Shown here: positions 8,486-17,899 of the stretch, piece after piece | Numbering within the stretch: the first letter of the stretch is position 1 | Layout: every line of letters starts with the position of its first letter | Source: Echinicola jeungdonensis | GTDB taxonomy: Bacteria > Bacteroidota > Bacteroidia > Cytophagales > Cyclobacteriaceae | Assembly (NCBI RefSeq): GCF_030409905.1 | Contig: NZ_JAUFQT010000002.1 | Location: 62,001 to 126,000 of the forward strand | Direction: 5' to 3' | Length of the DNA: 64,000 nt | Notes under the pieces: model-generated | The model's input: only the letters and a program-made list of their open reading frames with translations | Told to the model about the DNA's origin: nothing | Database searches by the model: none | Made by a program: the position numbers and the translations under genes

Positions 8486-10459
8486 TTAGTGGAACACGTC
8501 CCTTTCCTTGAATTCTTTAGGAAAAATATTGATTCTTTCAGGCTCTTTTTCAGGAATGATATCCTGGTATTCCCTTTCTATACCAGCATGTTCAATGATT
8601 TCCTGGGCTTTTCCGGAGAATTCATCTTCCCTAAAGGAATAGGTTTCCTCAATGATGTCATTGGTCCCATTATCCATCAGGAGGTTGTTTTTGACATAAT
8701 TTTCCCGGGCTACAATGTCATGGCATCTTTTGGTCCAAAGGTGCAGCCACATCCATTTATAACTTGGGTTTCCAACAACATTGCGGGTAATGGTCCAATA
8801 GGCAGATCCGTCATCAGGATAGATACACCTGGGCCCATTAAATACATAATTGCCTTCAATGGTGGAGTTGGGTTGCTCACCAAGCACATAAATGATACCT
8901 CCATCATCCAAAACCTGATGGGTGTTTCCTGCCTTATTATACCTGATATGGTTGTTTTTGGCTACTGTGGAGGCTGGGATATCGGAATTGCCCCACCACC
9001 AACCACAGGTAATGGCTCCATAGGGAGTCCATTCAATGTCGTTATGCTCAAACCTGGTATTGGCCACAAAAAATGAGGTGATTCCTTCCACCTGTCTAAA
9101 ATCAAGACAAATATTCCTAAGGTAATTATTGGAAACCAAGATGTTTTCACAGAGCCCTTCCTTCTCAGGCCCAAATAAGTCACCATCACCAATCTTATAA
9201 TGTTGGGGATGGCCAATGTTTACTGCATTTCCCAGGTTGTTATGGAAGACATTGCCAATAACTTCAGCGTTTTTGACATCATTGACCATATTGATGGCAA
9301 TTGCAGCATTTATTTTTTCAAACCTGTTTCTCACAAAAGAGATATCCGATGCATTTTTGATTTCAATAGCTCCTCTTGGAACGTCAGTACTATTGTATTG
9401 GGTAGGATGCCAATTGCCACCTGGAATATATTTTACCGCTAGGGCCAAGCTTTGGATCCCTGCAAATCCATGTGAACCCGCTACTTCCATCAATTGCCAA
9501 TCATCATGGGAAAAGGTGATTCCTTCAAACCCTATATGTCTAGCTTTAGCACTTGTTGAGCTTCCCTGGATTTTTATCAAGCCTTCAGAAGTAGGGGCAA
9601 TGACCTCTGCTTTGGACATATCTTCGCCCAAACTATAATAGTAGAGCGTTTTTGTTTTTCTGTTAAAGTAAAACTCCCCAGGGGTATCCAATAACTCCAT
9701 GGCATTTCGGATCACAAAGTTTTTATTGTAATTGATTTTTCCTGCCCAAGCCATAGTAGTGGCAATGGCCCCATAAGGCTGTTGGAGTTTTACAACAGTA
9801 GTATCGCCAAGGTGTTCAAATTCCCTGGCACAAAGAATTTTTTCGGTCCAGATGTTAAATTGAACCAGTTCAATATCTTCTGGATTATGGTATAAGCCAA
9901 TGTCAGAAGAGGAGAATTTTATTCCATCAATTCCTGAGCCTTCACCAAATGCCCAATCTTCCTCACCAGAAATGTTAAATTTTCCCCAATTTCCCAATCC
10001 AGGAACAGGGGTTTCTGTACTTGCCATTCTCATTCTTTTTCCATTGACAAAAAGGGAACGGAGTTTGGAATCCCGGTCCAGCTGTGCTTTGTAGATATTT
10101 CCGCTAACCTTTTCCCAACCTGTAACCTGAAGTCCTCCGCTGATTACTGGTTGATCGTTTTCATAGGCTTTGAAAACCACATCATGACCATTTTTTCCGG
10201 AATGGCTTTGATTAAGAATGATTGGGGAGCCCAATGGATATCGCCCTTCATGCAGATATACATGGATATCTGATTGCATGGATTTGCTTTTTTGGGCAAT
10301 GATATTAAGGGCTTGATGAATAGAAGTGGGGTTATTAAGGGTTCCTTTGGCTTTGTCTTTTCCACTTGGGCTAACATGGATTTCCTGCTGAGCGTGAGCA
10401 GAAAATACAACAGCAAATAAAAAAAGAGCGAATACCAGTCTATATTTTATCATATTCAT
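8486..10459 (-). CDS. Right-handed beta-helix glycoside hydrolase, GH141-like
   Basis: The 657-residue protein has a signal peptide (about residues 8-23, AHAQ) followed by the VSPSGKDKAKGT opening and HVYLHEGRYPL strand that begin many right-handed parallel beta-helix carbohydrate enzymes. Repeated short strands with Asn ladders (for example EVIGNVFHNNLGNAVNIGH, VSNNYLRNIC, EHNDIEWTPYGAI, IEGNYVFNGP) span about 300-580. The overall plan and the DDGGIIYVLG and HLWTKRCHD segments fit GH141, a family with reported alpha-L-fucosidase and xylanase members; the assignment is from memory of the family and is moderate. Alternatives are GH120 or an unclassified beta-helix lyase. It heads a two-gene minus-strand unit with the RhaM-like gene. 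Confidence 0.6.
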   Translation of the reverse strand: MNMIKYRLVFALFLFAVVFSAHAQQEIHVSPSGKDKAKGTLNNPTSIHQALNIIAQKSKSMQSDIHVYLHEGRYPLGSPIILNQSHSGKNGHDVVFKAYENDQPVISGGLQVTGWEKVSGNIYKAQLDRDSKLRSLFVNGKRMRMASTETPVPGLGNWGKFNISGEEDWAFGEGSGIDGIKFSSSDIGLYHNPEDIELVQFNIWTEKILCAREFEHLGDTTVVKLQQPYGAIATTMAWAGKINYNKNFVIRNAMELLDTPGEFYFNRKTKTLYYYSLGEDMSKAEVIAPTSEGLIKIQGSSTSAKARHIGFEGITFSHDDWQLMEVAGSHGFAGIQSLALAVKYIPGGNWHPTQYNSTDVPRGAIEIKNASDISFVRNRFEKINAAIAINMVNDVKNAEVIGNVFHNNLGNAVNIGHPQHYKIGDGDLFGPEKEGLCENILVSNNYLRNICLDFRQVEGITSFFVANTRFEHNDIEWTPYGAITCGWWWGNSDIPASTVAKNNHIRYNKAGNTHQVLDDGGIIYVLGEQPNSTIEGNYVFNGPRCIYPDDGSAYWTITRNVVGNPSYKWMWLHLWTKRCHDIVARENYVKNNLLMDNGTNDIIEETYSFREDEFSGKAQEIIEHAGIEREYQDIIPEKEPERINIFPKEFKERDVFH

Positions 10460-10867
10460 TTTTCGGGTAAATTGAAAATCAACTCAAAAATTACCAGTTA
10501 TTAAATTGAAATTTGCACACAATTAAACTGCGATCAAATTTATAAATCAAGGTGAAATGGGGTTAGGGGTTATAGAGCCGGATGAATAGTCTTGAATTGA
10601 AAGTAATTTTATTTTTTCCATTGCGAAATAAAAGAAAATTGATTTTAGATATTGGACATGGAATTGATGACGAAATTATACGAATACAATATACTAAAAT
10701 ACTGCATCCCAGTCCCGCGGCTGGTGTTTCCCATGATTATTTATTGTAACTGGTTTGGTCTAGGTATTCGGATAGGTTCTAGATCCGGGTCCCAACAACT
10801 AATTGGAAACTTTTGAATGGTGGATTACTTAAATACCATATACCCCATATACCAAATACTCTCCGGC
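10460..10867. other. 408-base gap, candidate promoter for the GH141-like gene
   Basis: No coding region was seen. On the minus strand, TAAATTTG (10542 down to 10535) fits the Bacteroidetes -7 box TAnnTTTG exactly and lies about 75 bases before the GH141-like start. No convincing -33 TTG partner was seen, so the call is weak. The rest is AT-rich with no good hairpin after the lacI-type gene. Confidence 0.3.
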
Positions 10868-11902
10868 CTATTTTCCTTTTCTCAATGAAGAAGCTCTGAT
10901 AATCAAATGGGAACGCAAGGTAACCGTCTGTTGGGTTTTCTGGATGGTTTTTGAAGGGGCTTCAAGTTGGCTGATCAAATTTTTCATGGCCACTTCCCCC
11001 ATTTCATACCCCGGATAATGGGTGGTGCTAAGCTTTGGCTCCACCATGCGGGATACCATGTCGTTGTTAAAACCAACAATTGCAATGTCTTCAGGGATTT
11101 TGATTCCTTGGCTTTTTAAAGTTTGAAGACAACTGGCCGCGCATATGTCATTGGAAACCAATATGCCATCGGGAAAAGGTTTCATTTGAAGGATTTTTTG
11201 AGCTAATTCTTCTCCAGAATTCTCATTTAAATCTGATTGAAGGACCTTGTCAAGGGAAAAAGGGATGTCATGGTCCATCAACGCATATTTATAACCTTTT
11301 AGTCGGTTGGCATATATGTTTATGTCAAGTTTACCCAATACATGAATGATTTGCTGACAACCTTGCTGGATGAGGTGTTTCGTGGAATTGTAGGTGGCCT
11401 GGGTGTTGTCGATAACAACACTGGAAAAGGGACCTTCTTCAGGAGTCCGGTCATAAAAAATTACAGGGATTCCCTTTTCTTTAAAAGGCAAAAAATGATG
11501 GATATTGGCTGTATCGTTGGACAAGGAAACCAAAAGGCCGTCCACCCGACTATTAAACATGGTTCTTGCATTGGTCTTTTCTTTTTCGATAGATTCTAGA
11601 GACTGGCTGATAATCAAGTTGTAACCTGTCTCATTGGCTATTTTTTCCATGCCTGCAATTACTGAGGATTGGAAAGAGCTGTTAAGCCTGGGTACAATGA
11701 CACCAACGTTTTGGGTTTTTTTGCTTCGCAAATTGGATGCGAAAAAATTGGACCGGTATCCTAATTTTTCAGCCACTTGTAAAATCTTGGATTTTGTCTT
11801 TTCATTTACTGCAGGGTGATTATTTAGAGCCCGGCTTACCGTGGTTGGAGAAACTCCGATTTTATTGGCAATATCGTATATAGTGATTTCTTTATATTCC
11901 AT
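10868..11902 (-). CDS. LacI/GalR-family transcriptional regulator
   Basis: This 344-residue cytoplasmic repressor or activator has the canonical N-terminal helix-turn-helix and hinge (ITIYDIANKIGVSPTTVSRAL, residues 6-26; AVNEKTKSKIL after it) followed by the periplasmic-binding-protein-like effector domain (about 60-340: GVIVPRLNSSFQSSVIAGM, DGLLVSLSND, IPEDIAIVGFNND, STTHYPGYEMG). Family length is normal. It is transcribed away from GH115-uxuA, and the shared upstream region contains repeated near-palindromic AAATCGGT sites of LacI type. The likely role is sensing a sugar or uronate from glucuronoxylan and controlling itself and GH115-uxuA; the effector cannot be read from sequence. Confidence 0.93.
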   Translation of the reverse strand: MEYKEITIYDIANKIGVSPTTVSRALNNHPAVNEKTKSKILQVAEKLGYRSNFFASNLRSKKTQNVGVIVPRLNSSFQSSVIAGMEKIANETGYNLIISQSLESIEKEKTNARTMFNSRVDGLLVSLSNDTANIHHFLPFKEKGIPVIFYDRTPEEGPFSSVVIDNTQATYNSTKHLIQQGCQQIIHVLGKLDINIYANRLKGYKYALMDHDIPFSLDKVLQSDLNENSGEELAQKILQMKPFPDGILVSNDICAASCLQTLKSQGIKIPEDIAIVGFNNDMVSRMVEPKLSTTHYPGYEMGEVAMKNLISQLEAPSKTIQKTQQTVTLRSHLIIRASSLRKGK

Positions 11903-11973
11903 CTTTTTCTAAAGGAGAATAGTTGAATTATTTAGCCATATTGATTCCACTAATTTTTGTCAATATTAAAGGT

Positions 11974-11989
11974 ATGAAATCGGTTTCAT
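11974..11989. promoter_or_regulatory. Putative LacI-family operator 1
   Basis: ATGAAATCGGTTTCAT is a 16-base near-perfect palindrome with a central CG, the usual shape of a LacI-family operator. It sits 72-87 bases upstream of the lacI-type start in the divergent intergenic region. The core AAATCGGT recurs at 12096-12103 and 12159-12166. Confidence 0.6.
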
Positions 11990-12092
11990 TAAATAAATAA
12001 TATTTTCACTTAAAAAGATTGTGCAATATCGTTTTATATTTGGTATAACCATTTTTTTATCAAAATTTAGCTTTTTTAACCCATAAAAAAAC

Positions 12093-12108
12093 ATGAAATC
12101 GGTTGCAA
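12093..12108. promoter_or_regulatory. Putative LacI-family operator 2 (and a degenerate third site)
   Basis: ATGAAATCGGTTGCAA repeats operator 1 with the right half changed (TTGCA for TTTCA); the centre is 119 bases from site 1. A third, weaker match (CAAATCGGTGGTT around 12158-12170) lies between it and the GH115 start. The spacing would allow DNA looping between divergent promoters (inference). Confidence 0.5.
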
Positions 12109-12234
12109 TAATTAGTAATAATATTGAGCTTTAGGGGATTAAAAAGGGAACCTTGATCAAATCGGTGGTTCCTTATTTAAAAGAAAAGGAAATACATCTA
12201 TTTGGCCCGCAAAAAGTTTACAAAACTAACTGTT

Positions 12235-15180
12235 ATGAACGACCCAATTGTAAAAGTGTTTAAGGATAAAATATTGAAAGCCCGAAAAGTCACAATTTTT
12301 CCTGTTTTTTTATTGGTTTTGTGGGGATGTGCAGGGAATAACCCTGTTATTTCACGGACAGAAGGTGTCAATTTTGAGATCAACGAAAACTCAACCATTG
12401 TTTATGATAAAAATGGTAGTGATCTTGATTCCATTTCCGCTCATTTATTATCTGAAGATATTGAAAGGGTGATTGGAAAGCGGCCGATAGTAGCCACTTC
12501 TTTTCCTTCCAATGGCCAAAGTGTGATTTTAATCGGGAAAATTGAAAGTGAAATTATCAGAAATTTTTTGGGGAAGGAAGTGCAAGAATTGGAGCATCTA
12601 AAAGGGGGATGGGAAAGATTTTCCCTGAAAGTCCATCCAATAAAGGGTCAGGAAAATCCTGGAAAATGCTTGGTGATAGCTGGTTCAGATGATAGGGGAA
12701 CTGCTTTTGGGGCTTTTGAAATCTCTGAAAGAATTGGCGTTTCCCCTTGGTATTGGTGGGCAGATGTTCCGGTGGAGAAACAGGAGCGGGTAACTTTAGC
12801 AGACTTGCCTTATGTGTCCAATACTCCTTCTGTTAAATATCGCGGGATTTTTCTCAATGATGAGGATTGGGGATTACAGCCTTGGGCTGAAAAGACCTTT
12901 GAATCATCCACAGGAGATATTGGGCCCAAGACCTATGCTAAGATTTTTGAATTATTGTTGCGCTTGAAGGCGAATTATATCTGGCCGGCCATGCACCCAA
13001 GCACCAAGGCCTTCTTTCATTATCCCGGCAATCCGGAAATGGCCATGGTTTATCAAATTGTGGTGGGAACGTCCCATGCAGAACCCATGCTAAGAAATAA
13101 TGTAGATGAATGGGATCACCATGAAATGGGAGATTTTAATTACCAGACCAACAAGGAACAAGTTTATTCTTATTGGGAAAAAAGGGTGAAAGAAAGCCAG
13201 GGGCTTAATGCAATTTATACCGTTGGTATGAGGGGAATCCATGACAGCGGAATGGAAGGAGTGGATAGTTATGATCAGGCAGCTGGTATTTTGGAAAATG
13301 TGATTGCAGACCAAAGAGGCCTGATTTCAGAATATATTTCGAAGGATGTTGAGGAAATTCCCCAGGCATTTACAGCCTACAAAGAAGTATTGGATATTTA
13401 TGATGCCGGATTGGATTTGCCAGAAGATATCACCATGATTTGGCCGGATGACAACTATGGGTATATCAGAAGATTGAGCAATGCGGAAGAAAGAAATAGA
13501 GAAGGTGGGACAGGGGTTTATTATCACGCTTCTTACTGGGGAAGGCCCCATGATTACCTTTGGTTGAGCACAACCCATCCTGCCTTGATTCGAGAGGAAA
13601 TGATGAAAGCCTATGAAATGGATTGCAGGGAAATTTGGGTGTTGAATGTGGGAGATATCAAGCCATTGGAGTACAATATTGAACTTTTTATGGATATGGC
13701 TTATCAGGCTGACCCTTTTAAGGATCCAAGCTATTCCAAAAAACATCTTAATGATTGGTACCAATCTATTTTTGGAAAACAAGGAAAGGAATTGGGTGAA
13801 ATCATATGGACTTATTATGACCTGGCTTTTGAGAGGAGACCCGAATTTATGGGTTGGAGCCAGACCGAACCTACCACCCCGGTATATTCTTCAGCCTATG
13901 CCCATAAAAGCTGGGGTGATGAAGCCCAAAAACGTTTGGATGCCTATAAAAATCTGGAATCACGCATTGAGGATATTAAAGCTTCAATGCCTGAAAAAGA
14001 ATTTCCAGCTTTTTATCAGTTAGGCTATTATCCTGTAATATCAGCCTCATTGATGAATCAGAAATTCCTCTACAAGGACAAGGCGATGCACTATGCAGAA
14101 GAAGATCGGCTTTCTGCTCTAAATTATAAAGCAAGGAGTGAAGAAGCTTATGATAAAATTGTTAATGAAACTGAATTTTACAATCAGGAATTGATTGGAG
14201 GAAAATGGAATCATATGATGGATATGGCCCCCAGGAACCTTCCAGTGTACCAAAAGCCGAAAATTGAATTGCCTAATGGGAATTCCGCTCAAAATTTGGT
14301 AGGAATAAGCCCTGAGAAATCTGCTTTTGCCAAGGGAAATGAAGACTTTCCGGAATTTAATTCCTGGACAGACCAAAAGCATTTTTTAGATGTCTATTTA
14401 AAGCAAAAAGGGGAAGCTAATTGGAGGGTAAAAGCATCTCAGGAATGGATTGAGGTGAGCAAGCAGGAAGGAAAAATTTCTTCCCAAATAGGCCCCTTGG
14501 AGGAAAGAATTTGGGTAAATATCGATTGGTCGAAGGTGGAGAAGGAAAATTTTGAAGAAGAAATTGTGATCCAGGCCGGAAATCAGGATTTCACTTTTGC
14601 GGTCAAGGGAGAAAAAAGACCATTGCCCCCAGAGGAAATAAAACACCTTGAGGGCAATCACTTTGTAGTGATCAATGCGGAGGATTATTCACAATCCCAA
14701 GCTTCAAATGGACAAAAATGGGAAAAGGTTGTTGGCTTGGGACATAGTGGGGCTGTCATGCAGTCCTTGCCATTAAAGGCTCCAAGTATTTCAGAGGATA
14801 ATATTTCTGAAAATTCTTCTCATTTGAGCTATGATTTCTTCCTGCATCATAATTCAGAGGATGCTGAAATATTATTTACAGCTATTCCTACACATCCACT
14901 GACGGATCAAAATGAATTGCGGATTGCATATTCGGTAGATAAAGGTCCGGTTAAAGTGGTGGATTTTGAAACCCATGGCAGGAGTGAAGAATGGAAGGAA
15001 AACGTATTGTCGAATAAAACCACAAAGGGAATTAAGGTAGGACCTTTAGAGAAAGGAAAACACAGTGTAAAAGTTTATTGGGTTGACCCAGGGGTGTTGT
15101 TGGATTATGTGTACATCGACCTGGCTGGAATAGATTTCCCTTATGGAAAGTTGCCTTCGACTCAATTTAATAATCAATAA
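12235..15180 (+). CDS. GH115 alpha-glucuronidase lipoprotein
   Basis: GH115 enzymes remove (4-O-methyl-)D-glucuronic acid from internal and terminal xylose of glucuronoxylan. The ATG at 12235 is preferred over an in-frame TTG at 12202 because it gives a clean lipoprotein leader ending LLVLWGC; the protein is then 981 residues. Hallmarks are KYRGIFLNDEDWGLQPWA, the LRLKANYIWPAMHPS segment, VVGTSHAEPMLRN, YTVGMRGIHDSGMEG and IWPDDNYGYIRRL within the central barrel, followed by C-terminal beta-rich modules. Length is typical for GH115. It is divergent from the LacI-type gene, lies downstream of operator-like repeats, and is followed 15 bases later by uxuA, which metabolises the glucuronate branch. 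Confidence 0.93.
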   Translation: MNDPIVKVFKDKILKARKVTIFPVFLLVLWGCAGNNPVISRTEGVNFEINENSTIVYDKNGSDLDSISAHLLSEDIERVIGKRPIVATSFPSNGQSVILIGKIESEIIRNFLGKEVQELEHLKGGWERFSLKVHPIKGQENPGKCLVIAGSDDRGTAFGAFEISERIGVSPWYWWADVPVEKQERVTLADLPYVSNTPSVKYRGIFLNDEDWGLQPWAEKTFESSTGDIGPKTYAKIFELLLRLKANYIWPAMHPSTKAFFHYPGNPEMAMVYQIVVGTSHAEPMLRNNVDEWDHHEMGDFNYQTNKEQVYSYWEKRVKESQGLNAIYTVGMRGIHDSGMEGVDSYDQAAGILENVIADQRGLISEYISKDVEEIPQAFTAYKEVLDIYDAGLDLPEDITMIWPDDNYGYIRRLSNAEERNREGGTGVYYHASYWGRPHDYLWLSTTHPALIREEMMKAYEMDCREIWVLNVGDIKPLEYNIELFMDMAYQADPFKDPSYSKKHLNDWYQSIFGKQGKELGEIIWTYYDLAFERRPEFMGWSQTEPTTPVYSSAYAHKSWGDEAQKRLDAYKNLESRIEDIKASMPEKEFPAFYQLGYYPVISASLMNQKFLYKDKAMHYAEEDRLSALNYKARSEEAYDKIVNETEFYNQELIGGKWNHMMDMAPRNLPVYQKPKIELPNGNSAQNLVGISPEKSAFAKGNEDFPEFNSWTDQKHFLDVYLKQKGEANWRVKASQEWIEVSKQEGKISSQIGPLEERIWVNIDWSKVEKENFEEEIVIQAGNQDFTFAVKGEKRPLPPEEIKHLEGNHFVVINAEDYSQSQASNGQKWEKVVGLGHSGAVMQSLPLKAPSISEDNISENSSHLSYDFFLHHNSEDAEILFTAIPTHPLTDQNELRIAYSVDKGPVKVVDFETHGRSEEWKENVLSNKTTKGIKVGPLEKGKHSVKVYWVDPGVLLDYVYIDLAGIDFPYGKLPSTQFNNQ

Positions 15181-15195
15181 TAGAGATATAATAAA

Positions 15196-16350
15196 ATGAA
15201 ATTATACCAAACATGGAGATGGTACGGGCCAAATGATCCGGTAAGTTTGCAGGACATTCGTCAGGCAGGGGCAAAAGGAGTAGTTTCTGCCCTGCATCAA
15301 ATTCCTCATGGGGAAGTTTGGCCGGTGGAGATGATCCGGGAAAGGAAGGAATTGATTGAGGCTGCTGGACTGGAATGGGCATTGGTGGAGAGTGTACCAG
15401 TACATGAAGCCATCAAAACCCGCAATAAGGATTGTGAATTTTATCTTAAAAATTACCGGCAGACCCTAAAGAATTTGGCTTCCTGTGGGATCAAAACTGT
15501 TTGCTATAATTTTATGCCGGTTTTGGATTGGACAAGGACCGATTTGGCCTGGCCACTGGACAATGGAGCCAAAGCCCTTTATCTGGATTGGACCGATTTG
15601 GCGGTATTTGATCTAAAGATTCTAAAAAGGAAAGATGCAGAGGATTTTTACAAAAAAGCCATTTTAGACAAAGTAGAAGATCGATACCAATCCATGTCCA
15701 AAAAGCAGTTGGATGAACTGGTGGAAGTCATTTTGATGGGTGTGCCTACCGAAGGAGGGGTGACATTGGAAGCATTACAGGAAAGCATTGGAATTTATGA
15801 AAAGATAGGCAAGCAAGGCCTACAGGAAAACCTGGCTTATTTTCTCTCCAGCATTGCAGATGTATGTGAGGAGGAAGGCATACAGATGACCATTCACCCG
15901 GATGATCCCCCATTTCCTATTTTGGGCTTGCCAAGGATAGCTTCCAGTAAGGAGGATTTAGAATTTATTATCAAAGCGGTGGACCAGCCTTTTAATGGGA
16001 TTTGCTTTTGCACCGGTTCCTTGGGTGCAGGTGCCCATAATGATTTGCCAGGCATTTTGGAGGCAGTAGGGCAGCGGGTTTATTTTGCCCACCTAAGGAA
16101 TGTGAAAAAAGATGAATTAGGGAATTTCCATGAATCAGACCATTTGGATGGGGATGTGGATATGGTGGCAATCATGCGGCAACTGGTAAAACTCAATGCC
16201 AACAGGGAGAAGCCAATTCCTTTCCGCCCGGACCATGGGCATCAAATGCTGGATGATCTCCAAAAAGTCACCAATCCGGGATATTCTGCCATCGGTAGGT
16301 TAAAAGGACTGGCAGAGCTGAGAGGCTTGGAAATGGGATTGATGAGGTAG
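15196..16350 (+). CDS. uxuA: Mannonate dehydratase UxuA
   Basis: UxuA converts D-mannonate to 2-keto-3-deoxy-D-gluconate in the cytoplasm, the third step of glucuronate catabolism. The 384-residue sequence matches the family closely: KLYQTWRWYGPNDPVSLQ at the start, GAKGVVSALHQIP, WALVESVPVHEAIK, VCYNFMPVLDWTRTDL, HPDDPPFPILGLPRI, ICFCTGSLGAGAHND and PFRPDHGHQMLDD near the end; these carry the His/Cys/Asp metal ligands. There is no signal peptide, unlike all neighbouring enzymes. It lies 15 bases after GH115, so release and catabolism of glucuronate are made together, presumably under the divergent LacI-type regulator. The preceding isomerase and reductase genes are not in the window. Confidence 0.96.
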   Translation: MKLYQTWRWYGPNDPVSLQDIRQAGAKGVVSALHQIPHGEVWPVEMIRERKELIEAAGLEWALVESVPVHEAIKTRNKDCEFYLKNYRQTLKNLASCGIKTVCYNFMPVLDWTRTDLAWPLDNGAKALYLDWTDLAVFDLKILKRKDAEDFYKKAILDKVEDRYQSMSKKQLDELVEVILMGVPTEGGVTLEALQESIGIYEKIGKQGLQENLAYFLSSIADVCEEEGIQMTIHPDDPPFPILGLPRIASSKEDLEFIIKAVDQPFNGICFCTGSLGAGAHNDLPGILEAVGQRVYFAHLRNVKKDELGNFHESDHLDGDVDMVAIMRQLVKLNANREKPIPFRPDHGHQMLDDLQKVTNPGYSAIGRLKGLAELRGLEMGLMR

Positions 16351-16596
16351 GTTATTAGGTATTTGGGAGGAATTTGGGGAACGTATTAGTGGGTATTTAT
16401 GGTATGTGGATATTTTGTGTATAATTCAGTTCGAAATAAAAGGCATTCCCATTTGCCTGAGGCCAACGCTATTAAAATAGGAAGGGGCCTCAGTTCCTTA
16501 ATTTATTTAAGTCGAAAAATCCTCAAAAACATTTATTGGGAAAAATTGTAATTATTAAGAAAAACCAAGGGATACAGAAAAGGTCCAATATATATT

Positions 16597-16643
16597 CCCC
16601 GGGTACCGGCTTACAAAAGCAATCACCCGGGGATATTTTTCTT
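16597..16643 (+). terminator. Possible rho-independent terminator downstream of uxuA
   Basis: CCCCGGGT (16597-16604) pairs with ACCCGGGG (16625-16632) across a 20-base loop and is followed by ATATTTTTCTT. It lies about 250 bases after the uxuA stop. The stem is GC-rich and perfect, but the distance and loop make the call moderate. Confidence 0.45.
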
Positions 16644-17164
16644 AGTTAAAGGGCATTGGTGAAATTCTCAAGCTTTGAGAAAAAAAATCTGTTTGAGTTG
16701 AAATCCTGCCAAAAGGTGGTGGGTTTTGGTGCTGTTTCAGGCTAATAGTTTTTGGATTTAAATGTACTTAAACTCTATGGCCAATTGTAAATATCCAGCT
16801 CCAGATTGTTTTCACAGCAAGCAATGGTGAAGGCCAATAAACTTATTTTTAATGCAATTAAAATTTTTCTTTTTCCCTACCAGGTGAGAGTATCCCTAAC
16901 TTAAGTTGTAATTGATCTGCCTCTAAGAAATTGGCTCACAAAGTAGGTGGTTTTAGAACTATAACAAATGGTAGGGAACCAGTAAAACCAAGCCAAATCT
17001 TATCTTCCAACTTGAAATTTAATATTTACGTGCCTACCTCTCCACTTTTGGTTTAGACTTTATTGATCTTAAAAAAACATTCCCGATTAAACCAAAACCT
17101 AAACGCAATTTTTATAAAAACTCATAATAAAATCTGTTTTTTATAGCGGTAAGTTGTTGATATA

Positions 17165-17315
17165 CAGTGCTTTGACTTAAGTGAAACAAAGATTTTTAAT
17201 AAATGTATTAATATTATTTTACAGACACTTTAAAGTAACTTTTGCCTTTGTAATTAACACTTTTAATAAACGCAACAATGTAGTTAAAGTGCTGGTAATC
17301 AGTGTTTTGACTCAA
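17165..17315. repeat. Direct repeat pair CAGTGYTTTGACTYAA
   Basis: CAGTGCTTTGACTTAA (17165-17180) recurs as CAGTGTTTTGACTCAA (17300-17315), 135 bases apart, matching at 14 of 16 positions. Both lie upstream of the xylan-uptake operon and could be regulator sites. Confidence 0.4.
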
Positions 17316-17387
17316 TATGCTGATAGTGGTTTTTACTTAAGTTCTTGATACATTTGGATTATTCAAAAAACAAAAACCCAATTTAAT

Positions 17388-17549
17388 ATGAAAAAACACT
17401 ACTCTAAAGTCAAAACAGATAAAGACAATTCTAATGAAATCCATTTTTCTAGTTTAAAAAGGTGGATTCAATTTTTTACCCATCTATATGATTTTTGTCC
17501 TGATGTATATTATCCCAGGGTAAAAGTTCACCCACCAATCTCCTTATAA
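17388..17549 (+). CDS. Candidate small protein, 53 residues, unknown
   Basis: An ATG-started frame of 53 codons (MKKHYSKVKTDKDNSNEIHF at the start) ends at TAA 17547-17549. The start is preceded by an AT-rich stretch typical of starts here. There is no signal peptide or recognised motif. It may be a chance frame in the long leader before the SusC gene, and codon use gives no support either way. Confidence 0.15.
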   Translation: MKKHYSKVKTDKDNSNEIHFSSLKRWIQFFTHLYDFCPDVYYPRVKVHPPISL

Positions 17550-17899
17550 TTATTGAGATTGATTTACACTGAAAGGTAGATTCTCATCATTATTAGTTCC
17601 AATATAATAACTATCCAAAGGGCCAAGGTTTTATCAGAATTTACACTCCGGAAATAGGAATTAAATAAAAAAAATAAAACGATTGCAAGGAGGGTTAGAT
17701 GGAAATTGGTAAGGAATTAATTGATGAAGAATGGAATGTGAAAAATAATAACCCAAAAAATCAATAAACTATGAAAAAATCCAAAACAGTAGTTGAAAGA
17801 TGGCAGAAAGGATTCCTTTTCTGCCTAAAAGCCTATAAATAATGTTCGATTTAATAGGCTGAATCTCAAGTTTTATCTACTTAAAATAATAAATAAAGT

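Larger units (their letters stand above)
16351..17899. other. 1.55-kb intergenic region before the xylan-uptake operon
   Basis: No gene of normal size was seen. The region is AT-rich and holds the hairpin at 16597, an inverted repeat TTCCCTACCA (16873-16882) / TGGTAGGGAA (16979-16988), another TTTTGGTTTA (17046-17055) / TAAACCAAAA (17088-17097), a direct repeat pair at 17165 and 17300, and three short reading frames starting with ATG (17388-17549, 17699-17767 and 17771-17842; the last two are in one frame separated by TAAACT). Such a long leader before a SusC operon may hold the regulated promoter and a long 5' untranslated region. Confidence 0.5.

Noticed and set aside
8489..9076. Long plus-strand frame opposite the GH141-like gene
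   Set aside because: It is antisense to a well-supported beta-helix gene and has no recognised domain; a shadow frame.
12202..12234. TTG start adding 11 residues to GH115
   Set aside because: The ATG at 12235 gives a proper lipoprotein leader; TTG starts are uncommon in this group.
17699..17842. Two consecutive short frames just before the first SusC gene
   Set aside because: Only 22 and 23 codons, with no motif; recorded in the intergenic entry but not called as genes.
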